DNA of 30,209 nucleotides from CAYLHS01 sp964496205 (GTDB taxonomy: Bacteria; Actinomycetota; Acidimicrobiia; Spongiisociales; UBA4744), in contig CAZBXV010000025.1 in the NCBI GenBank assembly GCA_964496205.1, positions 1 to 30,209 of the forward strand, given 5' to 3'. A model generated the notes under the pieces. That model saw nothing but the letters and a program-made list of their open reading frames with translations, did not search any database and was not told the origin of the DNA. The first letter of the stretch is position 1. Each line of letters begins with the position of its first letter. Below are positions 6,546 to 13,836 of the stretch, piece after piece. The position numbers were made by a program, and so were the translations under genes.

Positions 6546-8410
6546 GCCATCACCTCCCGGATCTTTCGTTCAATGACCGAGACCTTGAACGGGAACCCGG
6601 TGACCTGATTGAGTCCGATCGCCGGCACCAGATACTCGGAACGGAGCAGGTGTCGGAGCTGACCGGAGTTGACTTCGGGGACGAGGATCGTCTTGTAGCG
6701 GTTGAGCACCTCACCGAAGTTCGCCGGGAACGGGTTGAGGTATCTCATGTGGGCCTGGGCGACCTTGAGGCCGTCCTTGCGAACCCGTTTGACGGCGCCC
6801 CTGATCGGACCAAACGTCGAACCCCAGCCGAGGACCAGCACGTCCGCGTCCTCGTCGCCGAACACTTGCAGAGGCGGAATGTCGTTGGCGATATTGCGGA
6901 TCTTCCACGCTCGCACGTCGGTCATGAGCTGGTGGTTTGCCGGATCGTACGAGACATTTCCGAGAACCGCCGACTTCTCCAAACCTCCGATCCGGTGTTC
7001 GAGACCGGGCGTTCCCGGAGTCGCCCACGGACGGGACAGGGTTTCGTCATCACGCAGGTACGGCAGATAGTGCCCTTCGGCGTTCGGCTCTGTCGCGAAC
7101 TGAACACTGATGTCGGGCAGCGTGTCGTCATCGGACACCCGCCACGGTTCCGAGCCGTTTGCGATGTAGTTGTCCGAAAGCACGATGACCGGGGTCATGT
7201 ACTTGAGCGCGATGCGGGCCGCCTCGATTGCGACGCGATAGGCGTCCGCTGGCGACCTGGCGGCAAGCACCGGCAGTGGTGCTTCGCCGTGCCGCCCGTA
7301 GAGGGCGAAGAGCAGGTCCGTCTGCTCCACCTTCGTGGGCAGTCCGGTCGATGGGCCTGCCCGTTGCACGTCGACCACGATTATCGGCAACTCGGTGCTG
7401 ACCGCGAGCGAGATGGTTTCGCTCTTCAGGGCCAAACCGGGACCGCTCGTTCCGGTGACGGCGAGGTTGCCGGCAAATGCGGCCCCCACCGTGGCGCCGA
7501 CGGCAGCGATCTCATCCTCCGCCTGGAACGTCATCACGCCGAACTCGCGACGCTTGGCGAGCTCGTGGAGGATGTCCGAGGCGGGAGTGATCGGGTAGGA
7601 GCCATAGAACAGCTTCAAACCGGCGGCCTTGGCGGCAGCGATCAAACCCCAGGAGAGGGCGGTGTTGCCGGTGACGTTGGTGTACTCACCCGGCTCGAGG
7701 GTCGCCTTGCGCACCACGATCGTGTGCTTGAACGCCGCAGTGTTCTCTCCGTAGTTGTGCCCGCCCTTGAGCGACGCGATGTTTGCTGCCAGGACGTCTG
7801 GTTTCGCTGCGAATTTCTGCTTGAGCCACTCGATGGTCGGTTCCATGGACCGGGTGAACACCCACGCGAGAAGTCCGAGAGCGAAGAAGTTCTTCGACCG
7901 CAGCACGTCGCGTCCGCTGACGCCGGTTCCTTCGACGGCATCCTTGGTGAGTCGCTCCATCGGGACAGCGAAAACCCGGAATCCATCCAGCGATCCGTCC
8001 TCGAGGGGGTTGCTGTCGAAGCCGGCCTTCTTCAGATTGCGGTCGTCGAACGCGTCGGCGTTTGCGACGATCATCCCGCCAGGTTTGACGTCCTTGCCGT
8101 GGGCTTTGAGTGCCGCCGGGTTCATCGCGACCAGCACGTCGGCTTCGTCGCCGGGTGTGAGGATGTCGAAGTCGGCGATCTGAACCTGGAATGAGGAGAC
8201 GCCTGCAACGGTACCGGCAGGTGCACGAATCTCGGCCGGGTAGTTGGGGAACGTTGCGAGGTCGTTTCCGAACAAGGCGGCATCACTGGTGAAGCGGGTA
8301 CCGGCGAGCTGCATGCCGTCGCCGGAGTCTCCCGCAAACCTGACGATGACCTTGTCGAGCTCTTCGACCTCGTGATCGATGGGTTCGAGAGTTTCAGTGT
8401 CGTTCGACAC
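6542..8410 (-). CDS. korA: 2-oxoacid:ferredoxin oxidoreductase subunit alpha (fused gamma-alpha)
   Basis: 622 residues. The GTG at 8410 is chosen as start because AAAGGA lies six bases upstream. The N-terminal gamma domain (about 18-200) has VIVRFAGDSGDGMQLAG and EIRAPAGTVAGVSSFQVQI. The alpha domain follows, with FYGSYPITPASDILHEL (YPITPA at about 272-277), TFQAEDEIAAVGATVGAAFAG and TGTSGPGLALKSE, the standard pyrimidine-binding parts of the family. The C-terminal domain (about 480-622) contains VLGWGSTFGPI. With KorB it forms the enzyme that gives actinobacteria a ferredoxin-linked step in place of, or beside, 2-oxoglutarate dehydrogenase. It has its own promoter upstream and follows the amidase gene in the same direction. 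Confidence 0.93.
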   Translation of the reverse strand: MSNDTETLEPIDHEVEELDKVIVRFAGDSGDGMQLAGTRFTSDAALFGNDLATFPNYPAEIRAPAGTVAGVSSFQVQIADFDILTPGDEADVLVAMNPAALKAHGKDVKPGGMIVANADAFDDRNLKKAGFDSNPLEDGSLDGFRVFAVPMERLTKDAVEGTGVSGRDVLRSKNFFALGLLAWVFTRSMEPTIEWLKQKFAAKPDVLAANIASLKGGHNYGENTAAFKHTIVVRKATLEPGEYTNVTGNTALSWGLIAAAKAAGLKLFYGSYPITPASDILHELAKRREFGVMTFQAEDEIAAVGATVGAAFAGNLAVTGTSGPGLALKSETISLAVSTELPIIVVDVQRAGPSTGLPTKVEQTDLLFALYGRHGEAPLPVLAARSPADAYRVAIEAARIALKYMTPVIVLSDNYIANGSEPWRVSDDDTLPDISVQFATEPNAEGHYLPYLRDDETLSRPWATPGTPGLEHRIGGLEKSAVLGNVSYDPANHQLMTDVRAWKIRNIANDIPPLQVFGDEDADVLVLGWGSTFGPIRGAVKRVRKDGLKVAQAHMRYLNPFPANFGEVLNRYKTILVPEVNSGQLRHLLRSEYLVPAIGLNQVTGFPFKVSVIERKIREVMA

Positions 8411-8451
8411 AGTGGTCCTTTCACGCGTGGAGCGCCGGAGCGCTCGGTGTA

Positions 8452-8479
8452 AGTTTACCGACGTGTCCGCCTTGTCCAA
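8452..8479 (-). promoter_or_regulatory. korAB promoter
   Basis: On the minus strand TTGGAC (8474-8479) and TAAACT (8452-8457) are separated by 16 bp. Transcription would start near 8445, giving a leader of about 35 bases that carries the AAAGGA ribosome site before the GTG at 8410. Confidence 0.5.
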
Positions 8480-8491
8480 GCGGGCGGAGTG

Positions 8492-9844
8492 TCAGGTCGC
8501 AGGTGGGGTCGGTGTCTCGAACAGCCCGATTCCTTCGAGCGTTTCTCCGAGAGCGAGCAGCCGCCGCTCAGACCACCATGGACCAATGATCTGGAGGGAT
8601 GGCGGCGGGGCTCCCGGACTCTTCAGCGGAGCAGTCAGCGCCGGAACCCCGAGATGGTTGACCATCGACGAAAACCACGACAGCACCGTGACGTAGCGGA
8701 TACCCCCGATGGTCGGTTCCCCTATTCGTTTCTTGGTGGCGGCAACGGTCGGAGTGACGAGAACGTCGACGCTCTGGAACAGCTTTGTCGCGCGATTCCG
8801 TAGGTGCGCAATCCGCTGTTGTGCGGCCAGGTACTGGTCTGTCGTCACCTCGAATGCCGGTGCCAGACGATCTGTGATCTCTGGGCCGTACGGTTCGTGA
8901 CCGAACCACTTGCGGTGCACTCTGGCGACCTGAGCGCTCACGCCGTCCGAGATGCTCGGATCAGGCACGAGCCACGGTGTGGCGAGGTCGATGACCGTTG
9001 CACCGGCGTCTGAGAGCACATCGAGCGCATCGCTGAACGTAGTGGCGATCTCGCCGGCCATCGGGGCCTCGTCGATCCAGTCACGGGGGACTCCGATCCG
9101 GAGACCGGCGAGCGAACCATCCGCCTGGGGGCCCACCTGGCGAGGGTTCGACCAGGGATCGGACGGGTCATGGCCGGCCATCTGTTCGTAGAGCAGGCCG
9201 GCATCGGCAACGGATCGTGTGAGGGGCCCGACCGTGTCGTGGGTTGAAGCCAGCGGAAACACTCCGGTGAGAGGCACCCTCCCGTGCGTGACCTTGAGGC
9301 CGACGATGCCACACATTGCAGCGGGCACACGCACCGAACCGCCTGTGTCGGTTCCGATCGCAGCGGGTACGAGGCCTGCTGCAACTGCTACCGCCGAACC
9401 ACCGGACGATCCTCCCGGTGAGGTCTCGATGTCCCAGGGATTCCGCACGGGACCAAACCAATGGTTCTCACTCGAGAACCCATAGGCGAACTCGTGGAGA
9501 CCGGTCCGACCGATGATGATCGCGCCCGCCGCCTCGAGTCGTTGGACCACCGTCGCAGAGTGGCTTGGCGTCTCTCGGTAGAAGCCGGAACCACAGGTGG
9601 TTGGCAGGCCGGCTTGGTCTATGAGGTCCTTGAGGGCGACTGGAACGCCTGTGAGCGGGCCGGGGTCCTCACCTTTGGCAATCCGATCGTCGATGTGCCT
9701 CGCCCCTGTGAGCGCCCCTTCGCGGTCGATGAGGGTGTAGGCGTTCAGGGACGTGTGTTCGCTGCGGTCGAGTGCATCGGAGACGACGTCGGCGGCACTG
9801 AGCGCTCCGCTCCGCACCGCTCGGGTCGTGTCCGAGACGTTCAC
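8492..9844 (-). CDS. Amidase signature family hydrolase (GatA-like)
   Basis: 450 residues. The GTG at 9844 overlaps the stop of the upstream DUF3048 gene (GTGA), which fixes the start and implies coupled translation. The Ser-cisSer-Lys triad is visible: Lys72 in VALKDLIDQ, the cis Ser at 146-147 in SPGGSSGGSA, and the nucleophile Ser170 in GTDTGGSVRVPA. The family hydrolyses C-N bonds of amides. Members include GatA, but no GatB or GatC neighbour is present, and the C-terminal half (MVNHLGVPALTAP near 405-420) is of the generic amidase kind. The substrate is unknown. The pairing with a DUF3048 lipoprotein is not one I know a function for. Confidence 0.88.
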   Translation of the reverse strand: MNVSDTTRAVRSGALSAADVVSDALDRSEHTSLNAYTLIDREGALTGARHIDDRIAKGEDPGPLTGVPVALKDLIDQAGLPTTCGSGFYRETPSHSATVVQRLEAAGAIIIGRTGLHEFAYGFSSENHWFGPVRNPWDIETSPGGSSGGSAVAVAAGLVPAAIGTDTGGSVRVPAAMCGIVGLKVTHGRVPLTGVFPLASTHDTVGPLTRSVADAGLLYEQMAGHDPSDPWSNPRQVGPQADGSLAGLRIGVPRDWIDEAPMAGEIATTFSDALDVLSDAGATVIDLATPWLVPDPSISDGVSAQVARVHRKWFGHEPYGPEITDRLAPAFEVTTDQYLAAQQRIAHLRNRATKLFQSVDVLVTPTVAATKKRIGEPTIGGIRYVTVLSWFSSMVNHLGVPALTAPLKSPGAPPPSLQIIGPWWSERRLLALGETLEGIGLFETPTPPAT

Positions 9845-10887
9845 CAGTTGACGTCCAGAGAGTCCGGATAGAGCGAGATCCACAGGAAGCCCGGCGGCAC
9901 GGTCAGCGCGGAGCCGTCCTTCCGTGTCAGCTGGAACATCTCATCGATCGAGTCGCGTGACCAGGTGCCTTCTTCGTACTCGCCGCCATGGAAGACGACG
10001 ACCTTGCCTGAGCCGACGGTCTTCATGGCAGGGACGGGGGTTCCCTTGCCGTCGGGTGGGTTGGCCGTGTAACGCTCGGCGAAGATGACCACCAGCGTGT
10101 CCGCAGAGATCTGGCCGGTCTCTCCGTCTTTGGTCACCCACTTGTGTGGAACGCCGTCGGACGTTCGCGTGTAGTCCTGTCCGTTCCACGTCCACACGGT
10201 CCGCGGTGACCAATAGAGGGTGAGCGCGTCGGAGGTGCCGTCAGGTTGCAGTGGACCCCACTGGAAGAGGTCAGGAGAGGGGTCGTCCGGATACCCGCGG
10301 TCGTCGGCGACTCCCCGAAGAGCGACGGTGTCGCCGTAGAGATTGTGCGGGGCGCTCCTCGATGAGATCCGAAACATGCCCGGCCTCGAGTCGATGATCA
10401 TGGGCACGTCGTCGTTGCGAATGATGTCGAGGACCCACTTCTGGGCTCCGCTGATCGCGAACGTTCCGCCGAGCGGTTTGACGAGTGTTGGGTCGGTCGG
10501 ACGGCCCGATCGGACGGGTCCCACGTAGGAGGAGTCGCTGGCTCCGAAGAGGGCCATGAAGCGGGTGATACCTTCGACCGGAAGTTCGATGACCGCGTCG
10601 GCATCCTCGATCCCGGATTCCGGACGTGCGGCCGGATGGTTGTCGATCTTGATCGCAAGTGTGCGGCGCTCGACCGGCTCGTCGACGGGGAGGCCGTTGA
10701 GTGGGTTGACGGGGCCTGCGTATGCGGTGGTGGTGGTCGAGCTGGTCGTCGTGGGGGCGGTGGTGGTCGTCGTTGCCTGCGTGGTAGTTGTCGTGGAGGC
10801 CGTACTCACCGTTGTCGTGGATGCCTGGGATGCGGAGCAAGCGGCCGCAACCAGCGCGAGCGCGGAGATGACGAGGAGACGTCTCAT
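9841..10887 (-). CDS. DUF3048 (YerB-like) lipoprotein with Thr-rich linker
   Basis: 348 residues. A signal peptide ends in the lipobox LVAAAC, with Cys17 to be lipidated. A linker of about 40 residues made mostly of Thr (18-55) leads to NPLNGLPVDEPVERRTLAIKID, the start of the DUF3048 domain. Other domain marks are KIDNHPAARPESGIEDADAV, YVGPVRSGRPTD and FAISGAQKWVLDIIR. The protein would be anchored on the outside of the cytoplasmic membrane with the domain held away by the linker. The function of DUF3048 is not established; YerB of Bacillus is the reference name. TACACT lies ten bases before the ATG, so the leader is very short. The stop codon overlaps the amidase start. Confidence 0.85.
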   Translation of the reverse strand: MRRLLVISALALVAAACSASQASTTTVSTASTTTTTQATTTTTAPTTTSSTTTTAYAGPVNPLNGLPVDEPVERRTLAIKIDNHPAARPESGIEDADAVIELPVEGITRFMALFGASDSSYVGPVRSGRPTDPTLVKPLGGTFAISGAQKWVLDIIRNDDVPMIIDSRPGMFRISSRSAPHNLYGDTVALRGVADDRGYPDDPSPDLFQWGPLQPDGTSDALTLYWSPRTVWTWNGQDYTRTSDGVPHKWVTKDGETGQISADTLVVIFAERYTANPPDGKGTPVPAMKTVGSGKVVVFHGGEYEEGTWSRDSIDEMFQLTRKDGSALTVPPGFLWISLYPDSLDVNW

Positions 10888-10959
10888 GTGGAACGAGAGT
10901 GTAGGAGACGACGCTCGCTAGCAGCGATCAGCCGGCGACGAGACCCGAACATCCAGCCG

Positions 10960-11982
10960 CTACAGCAGCGGCATCACCTCGTCTGCGATGCGCCCGATCA
11001 CGTGGACCTGTTGGGCGAAGCTCATTGCCGGGAACACCGACCTCGCGACGAAACGCACCGGCACGCCGGCCCGCTCACGGAGCTCATTGAGCCGCTCTGC
11101 GATGAGCGGTCCGGGACCGACGAGCACCGACGCCCGCAGTCGATCCTCGGTCGCGGCGTCGAGCTGTGGGGGCGCAGGAATCGGACCCCTCCGGGTAGTC
11201 GACGCCTCCATGTCCTGGTACTTCCAGCGCATCAGGTGGATGTGATCTCGAATCTCGGCCCAACCCTCGTCCGGATCGTCGGCTGGGTAGATGAGGTCGT
11301 AGTGCGCCCATGTGAACTCGGCCGGGTCGCGTCCGTTCTTCTCCATCTCGTCGGCGGCGACTTGCACCTGCTTCACGAACGCGTCGACAGGAGCAGAAGA
11401 GAAGAACCCGTCTGCGAGCCTGGCTGCCCTCCGAACCGCGGCAGGGGCACCCCCGCCAACCCACATCGGGATGCGATGGGCAGGTGTGGGACGGACCGCC
11501 AGCTCAGGCAGGTCGTAGATACGGCCGTGGTGCCGGAATGGAAGGCCCGACCACGCCTTGGGGAGGATGTCGAGGATCTCGCTCATCGCCTTGCCGCGGG
11601 TGTGCAGGTCGGCGCCGAGTCCCTCGAACTCGGTGCGGGACCATCCGAGGCCGAGACCGAGGGTGAGGCGTCCCGAAGCGATCAGGTCGACGACCGCGGC
11701 GTCCTCGGCGAGACGCAACGGATGGTGTAGGGGCGCCAGCACGACTCCGGTGCCGATGCCGATGGTGGATGTACGGGCGGCCATGGCGGCAGAGAGCGGC
11801 AGCAGTGACGGCGTGTAGCCATCGTCGACGAAGTGATGCTCCGTCGTCCACATCGACGTGTAGCCGAGGCGTTCTGCCTCGACGGTGAGGTCGAGTGCCT
11901 CTCGATACACGTCTTCCCATGTGCGCCGGTCGCCGGGCGCTCTCTGGCAGGAAATCAAACCGAGACCGAGATCACTCTCCAC
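10960..11982 (-). CDS. LLM-class flavin/F420-dependent oxidoreductase
   Basis: 340 residues with the GTG at 11982 as start, because GGAGG stands eight bases upstream; another GTG at 11991 lies inside that site. This is a bacterial luciferase-like (LLM) TIM-barrel enzyme. Typical parts are EAERLGYTSMWTTEHHFVDDG (about 33-53), IGIGTGVVLAPLHHPLRLAEDAA, the LTLGLGLGWSRTEFEGLG flavin-contact strand and IPMWVGGGAPAAVRRAARLADG. Members use F420 or FMN for hydride transfer or mono-oxygenation. F420 is likely in this group of bacteria but is not proven by sequence. The substrate is unknown. The start overlaps the end of the preceding Thr-rich protein gene by 11 bp, pointing to a shared transcript. Confidence 0.85.
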   Translation of the reverse strand: MESDLGLGLISCQRAPGDRRTWEDVYREALDLTVEAERLGYTSMWTTEHHFVDDGYTPSLLPLSAAMAARTSTIGIGTGVVLAPLHHPLRLAEDAAVVDLIASGRLTLGLGLGWSRTEFEGLGADLHTRGKAMSEILDILPKAWSGLPFRHHGRIYDLPELAVRPTPAHRIPMWVGGGAPAAVRRAARLADGFFSSAPVDAFVKQVQVAADEMEKNGRDPAEFTWAHYDLIYPADDPDEGWAEIRDHIHLMRWKYQDMEASTTRRGPIPAPPQLDAATEDRLRASVLVGPGPLIAERLNELRERAGVPVRFVARSVFPAMSFAQQVHVIGRIADEVMPLL

Positions 11983-12763
11983 AGCCTGCACCTCCGTTGA
12001 TTGAGACGACGATTCCGCCGGGCTGGTCCAGGTAGCCCCACAGGGAGCCCGGGGCCGGAACGTCGACCGCGTAGTAGTCGCCGAATTCGTCCGAGATCAT
12101 TTCCACCCCATCACCGTAGGCCGCGATCAGATCGTCGGCCGACGAACCCAGACCGATACCTTCGGCTGTGGTCAGCCCGTACGTGTCTTCCTGGAAAGCC
12201 ACATAACTGTAGGCAAACAGGTGCCGGGTTCCTTCGGATGCCCAGGCTGTTGCCCCGTCCGTATAGAAGGTCATCAGGTCGCCCCATGTCACCAATCGGA
12301 TGACCGAGCCCGGGCAGGGCCCTATGACCTGATTGCCGGACTCATCGACGGGCGGCAGCCAGCCGGTGTCGTCGTCTGGTGTTCCGAGTACGTCTTCCAG
12401 GTCCGTGATCGCAGTTTGTGCGTCGGTGCCGAAGGTGATTCCGTCGATGTTCTCCGACCCGAGGATCAGCACGCTCGACGGGGGAAGGGACGTTGTTGTC
12501 GACGTCGAAGTGCTTGAGGTCGTGGTGCCTCCGGTTGTCGTCGTGCTCGAGGACGTGGTGGTGGCTTCGGTCGTTGTCGTGGCAGTCGTGGCAGTCGTAG
12601 CCGCCGTGCTCGTCGTAGAGGACGTTGTGGTGACCGCTACCACCGGAGCCGTCGTTGTTGTCGACTCGGACTTGTTGGTGATCGCGAGCACACCAACCGC
12701 GAGGAACACGATCACCACAGCGCTCGCCAGACCGGCGATGATCCGTTTCTGCAACGGAGTCAC
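11972..12763 (-). CDS. Single-pass membrane protein with Thr/Ser-rich linker and unknown extracellular domain
   Basis: 263 residues. The GTG at 12763 overlaps the sodX stop (GTGA), fixing the start. A short basic N-terminus (TPLQKRIIAG) precedes one membrane helix at about 8-30. A Thr/Ser-rich linker of about 70 residues follows, then a folded domain of about 150 residues beginning near LPPSSVLILGSENIDGITFG. That domain has two Cys (in GPCPGS and the terminal GGAGCGE) that could bridge outside the cell, and repeats a GIxFGxxxxxAIxxLxxxLG-like pattern (ENIDGITFGTDAQTAITDLE; later AEGIGLGSSADDLIAAYGD). No named family is recognised. Its coupling to the SOD-maturation protease is noted but may be chance. 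Confidence 0.75.
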   Translation of the reverse strand: MTPLQKRIIAGLASAVVIVFLAVGVLAITNKSESTTTTAPVVAVTTTSSTTSTAATTATTATTTTEATTTSSSTTTTGGTTTSSTSTSTTTSLPPSSVLILGSENIDGITFGTDAQTAITDLEDVLGTPDDDTGWLPPVDESGNQVIGPCPGSVIRLVTWGDLMTFYTDGATAWASEGTRHLFAYSYVAFQEDTYGLTTAEGIGLGSSADDLIAAYGDGVEMISDEFGDYYAVDVPAPGSLWGYLDQPGGIVVSINGGAGCGE

Positions 12764-13245
12764 AGGACTGGTCTCGGATCCGGCCAGTACCGGGCGATGA
12801 CGGTCCGGTCGAGGTGATCGAGAGGAATCGGTCCGGTTTGGCGGCTGTCTCCAGCCGAGAGGGCCCGTGCATCCCCGAGGACGAATGCTTCGCCGGCTCC
12901 CAGCTCCCACGTCTGGTCCGGGCCGGTCGAGTCGATGGTCCAGGGCTCGTCGAGCGGAGCACCGTTGATCGAAACGGCTCCGTTCTCGATCGAAATGTGC
13001 TCGTCAGGCAGCCCGATGACCCGCTTGACCATCCAGAAGTCGGGGCGGGACGGGTGCTCGAAGACCACGATGTCGCCCCGGGTCGGAGTGCGTTCCCATG
13101 TGAGCACACGATCACCCGGACGAAGTGTGGGCACCATCGACGACTCGCTGACTTCGAAGCGGGCCAGCCGCTGGTACACACGGTACGCGCACGTGCCGCC
13201 GGCGACGGCGACGACTGCAGCGAGGAAGGTGCGGGCCCTTGACAT
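12760..13245 (-). CDS. sodX: Nickel superoxide dismutase maturation protease (S26 signal peptidase-like)
   Basis: 161 residues, about the size of SodX. An N-terminal membrane helix (about 5-24) is followed by the catalytic Ser36 in SESSMVPTLRPGDRV and Lys74 in WMVKRVIGLPDEH, the Ser/Lys dyad of peptidase family S26. GDARALSAGDSRQTGPI is the conserved end of the fold. Family S26 alone would suggest a general signal peptidase, but the gene lies head to head with the nickel SOD gene, 54 bp apart, which is the arrangement known for SodN/SodX. It would remove the 12-residue propeptide of the SOD so that His and Cys at the new N-terminus can bind nickel. Confidence 0.88.
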   Translation of the reverse strand: MSRARTFLAAVVAVAGGTCAYRVYQRLARFEVSESSMVPTLRPGDRVLTWERTPTRGDIVVFEHPSRPDFWMVKRVIGLPDEHISIENGAVSINGAPLDEPWTIDSTGPDQTWELGAGEAFVLGDARALSAGDSRQTGPIPLDHLDRTVIARYWPDPRPVL

Positions 13246-13282
13246 GTTTCTCCGCTTTGAGTGTATCGTCGGTTGAGTACAC
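13239..13282. promoter_or_regulatory. Overlapping divergent promoters of sodN and sodX
   Basis: For sodN, TTGACA (13239-13244) and TGTATC (13262-13267) are 17 bp apart. For sodX, TACACT on the minus strand (13260-13265) overlaps that -10. TTGAGT occurs twice as a direct repeat (13257-13262, 13273-13278), and GTGTA (13261-13265) is inverted as TACAC (13278-13282). These could be a metal-regulator site, for example for a nickel-responsive repressor, but no known operator consensus is matched. Confidence 0.4.
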
Positions 13283-13299
13283 GTTGTGAGGAGACATCA

Positions 13300-13716
13300 A
13301 TGGGTTTGTTCGCTCCCGTCCGCACCGCGCACGCACACTGCGATCTGTTCTGTGGCATCTATGACCCGGCCCAGGCGAAGATCGAGGCGGCGTCCGTCAA
13401 TGAGATCACCAAGAAGTATCTGGCCTCCGACGACCCCGTTTTCAAGACGCGGGCCCTCCATCTCCGGGAGGAGCGCGCCGAGCTCGTCAAGCATCACCTG
13501 ATGGTGCTGTGGGTGGACTTCTTCACGCCTGAGCACGCAGAGCAGTTCCCGCAGATGCACGATCTGTTCTGGCGGGCGATGAAGCAGGCCGGTATCGCCA
13601 AGAAGACCGTTGATCCCGCCGATGGCGAGAAGCTGTTGGAGCTCATCGATGAGATCGCCGTGATCTTCTGGAAGACCGACAAAGCCAAGAAGATGGGCGT
13701 CTACCCGCCGTCGTAG
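13300..13716 (+). CDS. sodN: Nickel-containing superoxide dismutase
   Basis: 138 residues, ATG at 13300 with GAGGAG upstream. It disproportionates superoxide to peroxide and oxygen using nickel bound by the N-terminal hook. The propeptide MGLFAPVRTAHA would be removed before His13, giving mature HCDLFCGIYDPAQAKIEA: His1, Cys2 and Cys6 are the nickel ligands and Tyr9 is present. The usual hook is HCDLPCGVY, so position 5 is Phe here instead of Pro. The rest is the family's four-helix bundle (NEITKKYLASDDPVFKTRAL, HHLMVLWVDFFTPEH, DLFWRAMKQAGIAKKTVDP). The divergent protease gene supplies maturation. A strong terminator follows at 13738. Confidence 0.95.
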   Translation: MGLFAPVRTAHAHCDLFCGIYDPAQAKIEAASVNEITKKYLASDDPVFKTRALHLREERAELVKHHLMVLWVDFFTPEHAEQFPQMHDLFWRAMKQAGIAKKTVDPADGEKLLELIDEIAVIFWKTDKAKKMGVYPPS

Positions 13717-13737
13717 ATCATCGAGAGACCTGTGTGG

Positions 13738-13772
13738 GCGGCCCCGGCAGGGGCCGCTCTCTCTCTATCTGT
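13738..13772 (+). terminator. Rho-independent terminator of sodN
   Basis: GCGGCCCC (13738-13745) and GGGGCCGC (13750-13757) make a perfect 8-bp GC stem with a GGCA loop, followed by the pyrimidine run TCTCTCTCTATCTGTTCTT. This is the clearest intrinsic terminator in the window. Confidence 0.8.
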
Positions 13773-13836
13773 TCTTGCGTGAGTGAGGGTGAGACTGTCG
13801 ACGGTTCTCACGCCAGAACGGGGTTTGTGGGGAGCG

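Noticed and set aside
6650..8194. Long open frame on the plus strand opposite korA
   Set aside because: It is the mirror of a strongly conserved gene in high-GC DNA; its translation is rich in Arg, Asp and Val with no domain, and korA is certain.
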